Assembly: GCA_963697355.1 (NCBI GenBank)
Contig: CAVONV010000003.1
Coordinates: 134,002 to 198,001, forward strand
DNA: 64,000 nt
Direction of reading: 5' to 3'
Source of the DNA: CAVONV01 sp963697355
GTDB lineage: Bacteria; Acidobacteriota; Vicinamibacteria; Marinacidobacterales; DATDRI01
This document shows, piece by piece, positions 58,068-64,000 of the stretch. Each line of letters starts with the position of its first letter. Positions within the stretch are counted from its first letter, which is position 1. A program made the translations under genes and the position numbers. Below the pieces are notes generated by a model. That model worked only from the letters and a program-made list of their open reading frames with translations. It ran no database searches and was not told the DNA's origin.

Positions 58068-59810
58068 ATGAGACAAATGCGATTACCTATTCTATTTTTA
58101 ATACTTCTCATTTCGATTCAAAACGTTATGGCAAATAGATTTGCAAGCGAAGACACAGAATTTGAGAGTCTGGCAAACGAATATATTTCTGAATTGTTAA
58201 AAAACAATCCCGAATGGGCTACTTCGCTTGGCGAACATAAGTATGATTCAAGGCTTGATGATTACAGTTTGGAAGGAATAAAGAGCGAAAGGGAATTCAG
58301 TTTGAATTATCTTAACCGTTTAAACAAGATTCCGCTTGAAAAGTTGAGTAAGGTCAACAACGTTGACTACCGGATTATGAAGCACGGATTGGAATTTAAT
58401 CTGTTTCGCATTGACGAATTGCGCGAGTATGAATGGAATCCAATGAACTACAACGTTGGCGGCGCGTTGAACTCTCTGATATCGAGAGATTTTGCGCCGC
58501 TCAAGACCCGTTTGCTGAGCGCAAAAGCGAGACTTGAGCTTGTTCCGACAGTTGTCGCGGCGGCGAAAGCGAATTTGAAGAACCCGCCGAAAGTTAATAC
58601 CGAAACGGCGATCGCTCAGAATAAGGGAACCATCAATCTGATAAAAGGCGATCTCCAAATGTTCATCGACGAAGCGGGAATGAAAGAGGAAATGGCGCCC
58701 GCACAGGCAAAGGCTATCGCAGCGCTTGAAGATTTTGGCGCATGGATGGAAAAAGATTTGCTTCCGCGTTCCACTGCGGATTTTCGGCTCGGTGATGAAA
58801 AATATCGCAAGAAATTGAAATTCGCGCTTCAGTCAGATTTGACGAAAGAGCAGGTTTTGGAACACGGATTGGCGGATTTGAAAGCGACCCAGGACAAAAT
58901 GTTCAATGTCGCAATGAAAATCATGTCTAAGATGAAAGCCGTCAAGCCGATTGTCGCCGTTGAGGGTGACGGTAATAAGAAGATTATTAAATATATTCTT
59001 GATGAACTCGCCAAAGATCGACCGAATAATGAAAATATTGTCTCGCAGGCTAATCAGGATTTAAAGGAGTCGACCGAATTTGTCCGTACGAAAAAACTTG
59101 TTACTGTTCCTAACGAACCCGTAAAGGTCATCGAAATGCCTGAGTTCGCGCGCGGAACCGCGGTAGCTTATTTCGATTCCGCAGGTCCGTTTGAGAAAAA
59201 GAATGAGACGTTTTTTACTATTTCGCCGACTCCAAAAGACTGGTCCGCGCAACGTAAAGAATCGTTTTACAAGGAATATAACGATTACATGCTCGAGAAT
59301 CTGACGGTTCACGAAGCGATGCCCGGGCATTATCTGCAGATCATGCATTCGAATAAATTCAAGGCTCCGACGATGATTCGAGCGCTTTTTCGCAGCGGCA
59401 CTTTTACGGAAGGCTGGGCGGTTTATGCCGAACAATTGATGGCAGAAAACGGTTACGGCGGCGCAAAAGTCGAAATGCAGCAATTGAAAATGAAACTCCG
59501 CGTAATAATCAATGCAATAATTGACCAAAAAATCCATACTGCCGGAATGACCGAAAGGGAAGCGATCGATTTTATGATGAACGAAGGTTTTCAGGAAGAA
59601 GGCGAAGCCGCCGGAAAATGGCGCCGCGCTCAGCTTTCATCAACTCAGCTTTCAACGTATTACGTCGGTTCGGTTGAGCTAAACGAGATTAGAAAAGCCT
59701 ACGAAGCGAAACACAAAGGCAAGATCAATATGATGAAAATGCATGATGAAATGCTTTCATTTGGCTCGCCTGCGCCGAAATATGTGAAAGAATCGTTGGG
59801 ATTGAATTAA
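58068..59810 (+). CDS. DUF885 family protein, exported, putative metallopeptidase
   Basis: A 580-residue intact protein with signal peptide (PILFLILLISIQNVMANR). The family motif VHEAMPGHYLQ is present, an HExxPGH zinc-site pattern, followed by EGWAVYAEQLM. The first 300 residues are helical, with DYRIMKHGLEFNLFRIDELR. DUF885 members are exported peptidase-like proteins of unproven substrate. The divergent GT2 gene starts 160 bases upstream, leaving room for promoters. It is one of the few intact long genes in this piece. Confidence 0.9.
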   Translation: MRQMRLPILFLILLISIQNVMANRFASEDTEFESLANEYISELLKNNPEWATSLGEHKYDSRLDDYSLEGIKSEREFSLNYLNRLNKIPLEKLSKVNNVDYRIMKHGLEFNLFRIDELREYEWNPMNYNVGGALNSLISRDFAPLKTRLLSAKARLELVPTVVAAAKANLKNPPKVNTETAIAQNKGTINLIKGDLQMFIDEAGMKEEMAPAQAKAIAALEDFGAWMEKDLLPRSTADFRLGDEKYRKKLKFALQSDLTKEQVLEHGLADLKATQDKMFNVAMKIMSKMKAVKPIVAVEGDGNKKIIKYILDELAKDRPNNENIVSQANQDLKESTEFVRTKKLVTVPNEPVKVIEMPEFARGTAVAYFDSAGPFEKKNETFFTISPTPKDWSAQRKESFYKEYNDYMLENLTVHEAMPGHYLQIMHSNKFKAPTMIRALFRSGTFTEGWAVYAEQLMAENGYGGAKVEMQQLKMKLRVIINAIIDQKIHTAGMTEREAIDFMMNEGFQEEGEAAGKWRRAQLSSTQLSTYYVGSVELNEIRKAYEAKHKGKINMMKMHDEMLSFGSPAPKYVKESLGLN

Positions 59811-59838
59811 GCGGACTCTGGTCAAAATTTTGTTCAAA

Positions 59839-59937
59839 CGTTTCACTACGTCGCTCCAAGCGCAGATCGATGCGCTGGTTTACGAACTCTACGACCTAAC
59901 CGCTGATGAAATCAAAATCGTCGAAGGCAAAGCCTAA
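59839..59937 (+). pseudogene. C-terminal relic of a restriction-modification methyltransferase
   Basis: The frame reads LQAQIDALVYELYDLTADEI and then KIVEG before TAA 59935-59937. The phrase IDxLVYELYxLTxxEIxIVE closes many type II/IIG methylase-nuclease proteins. No other part of such a gene is present. It sits between DUF885 and the palindromic element, which may have carried or cut it. Confidence 0.6.
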
Positions 59938-59941
59938 TCCT

Positions 59942-60126
59942 GTCGCCAACGGCGACCAATAATAAAGCCTAGCGAGAATCGCTAGGTCACGCGCAAAAAC
60001 GAACCCGTCGCTGAAGGCGACGAACAAATCGCACGAAATATTGTTCGTCGCCTTCAGTGACGGAAATCCAATCAAATCTAAACTAGCGATTCTCGCTAGT
60101 TTAGATTGTTAGTCATCTTCGATGAC
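59942..60126. repeat. Composite element of five palindromes (copy 2, inverted)
   Basis: Order: GTCGCCAACGGCGAC (59942-59956); CCTAGCGAGAATCGCTAGG (59968-59986); inverted repeat with arms 60005-60027 and 60041-60063 (one mismatch); AATCTAAACTAGCGA-TTC-TCGCTAGTTTAGATT (60075-60107); GTCATCTTCGATGAC (60112-60126). The outer modules are reversed relative to copy 1 at 47153, so the whole element is inverted. The Y1 transposase starts 190 bases further on. Confidence 0.85.
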
Positions 60127-60253
60127 AAAATCCCATTGGACGGTAAACTCGGTCATTATCGATAACAAAATCCAATTGAACTGTAAACTCGGTCATTGTC
60201 CATGACAAAATCCAATTGAACGGTAAAAAGGGTCGCTGTCGATGACAAACACC
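60113..60253. repeat. 40-bp tandem repeat, about 3.5 units
   Basis: Units start at 60113, 60153, 60193 and (partial) 60233. Each begins with a TCATCTTCGATGA-like palindrome, then CAAAATCCAATTGAACGGTA and a short end. The first unit overlaps the last module of the five-palindrome element, which suggests the tandem array grew from it. Confidence 0.8.
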
Positions 60254-60318
60254 ACGTCAAACACCAAAATTATAATTGTTTTAGACGATCAAATAATGCA
60301 TATTTAACTCAAATCGCT

Positions 60319-60771
60319 ATGCCGCAATCTTTATTCAAATTTCTCGTTCATATCGTTTTTTCGACAAAACATCGCGCTTATTTAATCGCGCCCGAAATTG
60401 AAAACGAGCTGTATAAATACCTTCACGGAATCGTCAAAAACACCAATGCGAGGTTGATAATTGCGGGCGCCACGTCAAATCATATTCACTTCTTGGTTTC
60501 TTTGCCGAAGAAAATTGATATTCCCGAATTAATCGGAGACATAAAGCGAGCTAGTTCCGAGTGGATTAAAAAATAAGATGCGCAGTTTAATAATTTTTAT
60601 TGGCAAAGAGGTTACGGCGCTTTTTCAATCGGACAAACACAGGTTGAATTGGTTGTAAATTATATCAAAAACCAAAAAGAGCACCACGAAAAAATATCAT
60701 TCAAAAATGAATTTCGGGAGTTTTTGAAAAAACATGAAATTGATTTTGATGAGCAGTACATTTGGGATTGA
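60319..60771 (+). pseudogene. Y1 (IS200/RAYT-like) transposase with in-frame stop
   Basis: Reads 150 residues apart from a TAA at 60574-60576. SLFKFLVHIVFSTKHR starts the fold; NHIHFLVSLP is the HUH metal motif; VNYIKNQKEHH carries the nucleophile Tyr. Length fits TnpA of IS200/IS605 or REP-associated transposases. The stop falls after SSEWIKK, where relatives read a charged residue, so one substitution would restore it. No TnpB is present. It lies next to hairpin repeats, as RAYT genes do with REPs. Probably dead unless the stop is an error. Confidence 0.85.
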
Positions 60772-60836
60772 TTTTTGGAAGGTTTAGGTCGTATCTAATG
60801 ACCGATTAGCCTTTCCACGCGCTTCTGGAAATCGTT

Positions 60837-60983
60837 TTATTCAAACCGGTCGCTTAGATTCGCGAGCCACAAACTGAAAAACAAGATTGGGATCGTGCAG
60901 ATGATTCCCCAGATCAGCGGCAGAGCTATATCGGTTAATAATCCCAAACAGATACGTGTGATCCAGAAAGCTTTTCGCTGCAT
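60837..60983 (-). CDS. Small hydrophobic protein of 48 residues
   Basis: ATG 60983 to TAA 60837. The middle is strongly hydrophobic (ALPLIWGIICTIPILFFSLW), preceded by basic residues and followed by SDRFE. It would be a single- or two-helix membrane peptide. An in-frame stop lies just before the ATG, and no ribosome site is evident. No family recognised; it may be a relic. Confidence 0.35.
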   Translation of the reverse strand: MQRKAFWITRICLGLLTDIALPLIWGIICTIPILFFSLWLANLSDRFE

Positions 60984-61017
60984 AATTTATGGCGAACGTT
61001 TCCGTATCGATTGGTCC

Positions 61018-61128
61018 GCGCCCTTGCTCACGCGCGGGCTTCTGCCATAAGTCGTTTGCGCCCTTGCTATCGCGTGGGCTTCTGCCAATCGTGTTGATTG
61101 CGCCCTTGCTTACGCGCGGGCTTCCGCC
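61018..61128. repeat. Three copies of a GC-rich 29-bp repeat
   Basis: Copies at 61018-61046, 61058-61086 and 61100-61128, each close to GCGCCCTTGCTCACGCGCGG followed by GCTTCTGCC. Ends GCGCCC and GCGGGC make each unit a small hairpin. The spacing between starts is 40 and 42 bases. GC content is far above the neighbourhood. Confidence 0.8.
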
Positions 61129-61162
61129 TTTGCATTAATCATTAAACATTTACCATTCAGCA

Positions 61163-61505
61163 TTATTTAATTTTCTTGAGGCTGCCTTCCGCGCTGATTT
61201 TCCGTGAATTTATTTTTGCAACTTGCTCTGCTTTTTCGAAGGCTCGCATAAAATTTCCGCCGAGGACTTTTTTTACTTCTTCTTCCGTGTAGCCGCGTCG
61301 GAGCATTTCGTACGTGACCAAAACGAGGTCTTCCATACCTTCCATTCCTTTTGGAAGCAGCGGGACGCCGTCGTAATCCGAACCGATGCCGACGATGTCG
61401 ATGCCGGCGACTTTTTTCATGTGATCAATATGATCAACGATGCGCGTGTAGCTCGGAACATCGATAGGATTTTCGTTAAGAAGTTTTCGTTCTGCTTCAT
61501 TAAAA
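61163..61505 (-). CDS. M19 family dipeptidase, C-terminal part
   Basis: About 110 residues at the end of a membrane-dipeptidase-type zinc enzyme. Words: IDVPSYTRIVDHIDHMKKVA and GIGSDYDGVPLLP (metal/substrate site), EEEVKKVLGGNFMRAFEK. These match the final quarter of M19 proteins. The front is missing because the frame runs into the join near 61505, so no start can be given. Confidence 0.8.
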
Positions 61506-61515
61506 ACACCCCCGG
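61495..61515. other. Join between AT-rich piece and GC-rich fragment
   Basis: The M19 gene loses its front at CCCCCGGGG (about 61508-61516), and a very GC-rich sequence begins there. Both neighbouring genes are cut, as at 44540. Confidence 0.7.
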
Positions 61516-61786
61516 GGCGGCGCTGTGGTGATCCGTGTCAGCGCCGTCGCTTCGAACGTGATGCGACCCGCGCTCGTACTGTCGGTCGCCGAGCGCGAGG
61601 ATGGCCGAGCGGAGCCGTTGATGTCAAGCGGCGCTGTTCGCGGTGGACGGCGCCCTGACGAGCCCGAAGGTCCCGTCCCGGCCCTACGCTGCGAGTGGGC
61701 GCGCCATTCTCCAGGGCCGCGACCGCCACGAGCACGATGACCGCGATGGTGAGCGGTAGGAACCGCCTGCGTCCGGCCTCCGTCAT
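61516..61786 (-). pseudogene. N-terminal fragment of an unknown exported protein
   Basis: ATG 61786 overlaps the stop of the upstream frame (ATGA). It begins MTEAGRRRFLPLTIAVIVLV followed by AVAALENGAP, a signal peptide or anchor. After about residue 35 the frame seems to slip; a neighbouring frame continues with LDINGSARP and GRITFEATAL. Cut at the join near 61515. Family not recognised. Confidence 0.4.
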
Positions 61787-62097
61787 CGGTCGGCCTCTCT
61801 CCCTCGAAACCGGGCGGACGACCCGTCTCCGGTGTGGGTGAAGTCATAGCGCAATGGCGTGCCAGTTTCCAGTACCTGGCAGGAGCTCGCCACCACCTTC
61901 GGTGCTTCGACGCACCGATAGTCGGGCTGGAGCTGGCCGCGTGCGCCTGGTCAGGGCTCGAGGCGGTAGAAGCGGAACGTGTCGTGCTCGATGGGCAGGA
62001 TGGCGACGCGCGTGAATTCGGCCTCCTGGGCGTAGCGCCGGTAACGTCTCGGGACGCATGACGGTGCCAGCAATACGTACTCGACGAAGTAAGTGTC
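61783..62097 (-). pseudogene. C-terminal fragment of an unknown protein
   Basis: From the poly-A join it reads YFVEYVLLAPSCVPRRYRRY and AEFTRVAILPIEHDTFRFYR; after a shift near 61965 it continues YRCVEAPKVVASSCQ and LRYDFTHTGDGSSARF to a TGA that overlaps the next ATG. Very GC-rich, unlike the neighbours. Family not recognised. Confidence 0.4.
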
Positions 62098-62117
62098 AAA
62101 AAAAAAAAAAAAAAAAA
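62098..62117. other. Poly-A run (20 A) at a fragment boundary
   Basis: Bases 62098-62117 are all A. On its left lies the GC-rich fragment, on its right the start part of a UroD-like gene that is cut exactly here. Likely an artefact join. Confidence 0.85.
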
Positions 62118-62375
62118 TGTGATTCAAGTTTTCGACCCCATTGCCTCGGACTCCGAATGGCAGGCGAACATGTCCCATACACAGTCATAGCCGAACCGGT
62201 CAACGGCATAGGTTTGAGCATAAACGTGTCTCTCGACACTCTCCAGTTCATCGGTCAGATCGAATCCCGCCTGTCTGCTGCACCACTCCCGCGCCATGGG
62301 AACCACGGGCGGATAATCCGGGCGTTGTCCGTTCAGGACACTCATCACCCGCTCGTAGGAATTCATGCTGCCCAT
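62118..62375 (-). pseudogene. UroD/MtaA-like methyltransferase, N-terminal 80 residues
   Basis: ATG 62375 has AGGAG six bases before. MNSYERVMSVLNGQRPDYPP and VVPMAREWC, then QTYAVDRFGYDCVWDMF, match the start of uroporphyrinogen decarboxylase-like corrinoid methyltransferases (MtaA/CmuA type) of anaerobes. It ends abruptly at the poly-A run. A functional assignment beyond the superfamily is not possible. Confidence 0.7.
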
Positions 62376-62516
62376 TGAATACTCCTTTCTCCCGCATCAT
62401 TCGCAACAACTTAAAAGTGTACCACTCCGCGTTCCAAACTGGATCAGGGTGGGTCATTTGTGAATCAATTCAATCAATTCCAATCGTGGTGATGGTGGAG
62501 TCCGCTCCGGAAACCT

Positions 62517-63948
62517 TCAGAATTCGGTATCCGCTTCGGAAGAAAGAATTTTTTCGCGAAGAATTCGGTATTCGTTCAAGGCGGCCATGGCACTTGCGGC
62601 CCGCTCGGGGCTGGGGAGCACCGCAATGCCCTTTTCCCGCAGGAACCGAATCAGGGTGTTTTCCGGACGGCAGAAGGTGAAGCCGATCAGCGGCCGCCCA
62701 TTCCGGCTTGTCAGGTTTTTAATGGCATCCGCCTGAGATGCCATCAGTTCAAGGGCCCTTTCATCCGCCTGTTCCGCCGGCACCCCCATGCCTTCCAACC
62801 CGCGCGCCACCACATAAGGGTCTCCGAGGAAGTAGATCAACAGACCGTCGGCATTTTCTTCATCCAGCAGGATACTCGGGATTTTGCCGAAATAGTCCAT
62901 CGGGTTTTTCGCAAATGTCAAATCTACCGGGTTGGTCAAACTGCCGGTATGGGGAATCAGGGAGGCAAGGCGCCCGCGGGTGCGATCGGAAATCTCGGCC
63001 AGAACCAGCCCTTCCCGGCTGCAGGTGTCGGCGGCGACCGCGCCGGGCCCTCCGGAATGGGTTTGGATGATGACCCGGTTTCCTGTCGGTGGACGGCAGG
63101 TGCCCAGAACCCAGCAATAGTCGAACAGTTCTGTCATGGAGCGGGCACGCAGGACGCCGCTCTGCCGGAAGATTCCGCTGTACAGGCGGTCGGGTCCGGC
63201 CAGGGCGCCGGTATGGGAGAGCCTGGCCTTGCGGCCCGCCGTCCGACCCGCCGACGTAGTAGGCCACTATCGGTTTGCGGGGCACGATGGCCCGCGCGGC
63301 CCGGATGAACTCCCGCCCCTGCGAATCGACTCGATGTAGAGGCGCGATCACCCGGGTGTGCTCACAGCCGCCCAGGTGCTCCAGGCAGTCGACGATGTCG
63401 ACGCTGGCTTCGTTGCCGACACTGATGCCGGTGGAGAAACCGAGGTCGAAGCCGCCCAGGTAGTCGAACATCTGGGTGATGAAACTGCCGCTTTGGGACG
63501 CCATCCCGATGAAACCGGGATCACCCTCGCAGGGCAGAAAGGTGGTGTTGAGTTTGTGATGGGTGTTGACCACACCAAGGCAGTTGGGGCCCACAAAGCG
63601 CATGCCGTACTTTTTGGCGATCTCCAGGAAGACGGTCCTGCTGCTGTTTGCCGTCGGGCGACCCCGCTTCGGCGAATCCGCCGGAAACGATAATGGCACC
63701 CGCAATGCCTTTTTGACCGCATTCTTCCAGTGCCTGGGGGACGACCCCGGTGGGCAGAACCATAACCGCCAGGTCCGGTGTTTCCGGCAGATCGAGGGCG
63801 CTTTTATAGGCTGTCAGACCGAGAACGGTATCTTCTTTGGGGTGCACCGGATAGATGGGACCGGCAAACCCGAATTTCTGCAGGGAAGCCAGCATGTTGG
63901 TGCCCATGGAAGTGAACCGGTTGGAAGCAGCAAGACGACGGAGCCGCG
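62517..63948 (-). pseudogene. NDP-forming acyl-CoA synthetase alpha-type protein, 5' truncated, two frameshifts
   Basis: About 475 codons. The CoA-binding domain reads FTSMGTNMLASLQKFGFAGP, IYPVHPKEDTVLGL and LPTGVVPQALEECGQ. After a shift near 63650: VGPNCLGVVNTHHKLNTTF, SQSGSFITQMFDY and GISVGNEASVDIVD (succinyl-CoA-ligase-like domain). After a shift near 63240: SHTGALAGPDRLY, NRVIIQTHSGGPGAVAAD and LTNPVDLTF. The catalytic His-helix regions are present. These enzymes make ATP from acyl-CoA in anaerobes. The front is cut at the poly-C/A run. UroD-like gene lies downstream on the same strand. Confidence 0.85.
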
Positions 63949-63990
<42 letters not shown>

Positions 63991-64000
63991 AATTGCTAAT

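Noticed and set aside
60113..60253. Possible CRISPR-like array of 40-bp periodicity
   Set aside because: The whole 40-bp unit is repeated with no variable spacer, so it is a plain tandem repeat.
61018..61128. Possible CRISPR array
   Set aside because: Only three units, spacers of 11-13 bases that resemble each other, repeats not identical, and no cas genes nearby.

Overview
The window is best read as a composite of pieces from at least three, probably four, bacterial genomes, not one chromosome. Positions 1 to about 44540 are GC-rich. They carry secreted peptidases, serine/threonine kinases with TolB-like propeller or TPR tails, penicillin acylase and c-di-GMP proteins, a mix typical of Acidobacteriota such as Thermoanaerobaculia-like lineages (inferred from gene content, no marker gene seen). 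Positions about 44545 to 61505 are clearly AT-richer and resemble a Blastocatellia/Pyrinomonadaceae-type genome. About 61515-62097 is a short, very GC-rich fragment. 62118-63948 looks like an anaerobe of Desulfobacterota type. Genes are cut at every boundary, and the last two boundaries are poly-A or poly-C/A runs, so the joins look like assembly or read chimeras.

Region by region: 1-984, 3' end of an L-lactate permease. 997-13505, a block of exported hydrolases (M28, S9D, M14, M23, S45 penicillin acylase) with a cyclophilin, a DUF4019 protein, a CsaA-like RNA-binding protein and a beta-propeller protein; this suggests a peptide- and protein-degrading lifestyle with lactate exchange. 13521-19952, a signalling block: PilZ-DUF4388, GAF-GGDEF, two small GIY-YIG-like proteins, V4R, TPR and a tiny Cys-rich protein. 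20408-26105, an exopolysaccharide O-acetylation locus: lipoprotein, AlgI-like MBOAT and two AlgJ/AlgX-like proteins, with many frameshifts. 26110-30119, a decayed Cys-rich fragment, two paralogous lipoproteins and a TPR remnant. 30422-44540, a plastic island with tandem kinase genes on the minus strand, a DUF222-HNH element with related flanking copies, a Phd/PIN toxin-antitoxin pair, a SnoaL-like protein and a STAS protein.

The AT-rich piece holds an AMP-ligase/ACP/PlsC multidomain gene, mazEF, a dimethylargininase-like hydrolase, an M16 peptidase, an epimerase, an amidase, a TMTC-like membrane protein with a GT2 partner, a DUF885 protein, a Y1 (IS200/RAYT-like) transposase and several palindromic repeat families. 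The end pieces hold an M19 dipeptidase end, two unrecognised gene fragments, a UroD-like methyltransferase start and an NDP-forming acyl-CoA synthetase.

Many genes between 20.4 and 26.1 kb and after 30 kb carry single-base frameshifts, some compensating. Uncorrected indels are the simplest explanation for most, but a few in-frame stops may be genuine decay. The most interesting biology is (i) one palindromic element inserted in frame at different sites in two kinase genes, (ii) an HNH element with a coding-deleted, MITE-like derivative, and (iii) a five-palindrome REP-like element present twice, once next to a Y1 transposase.
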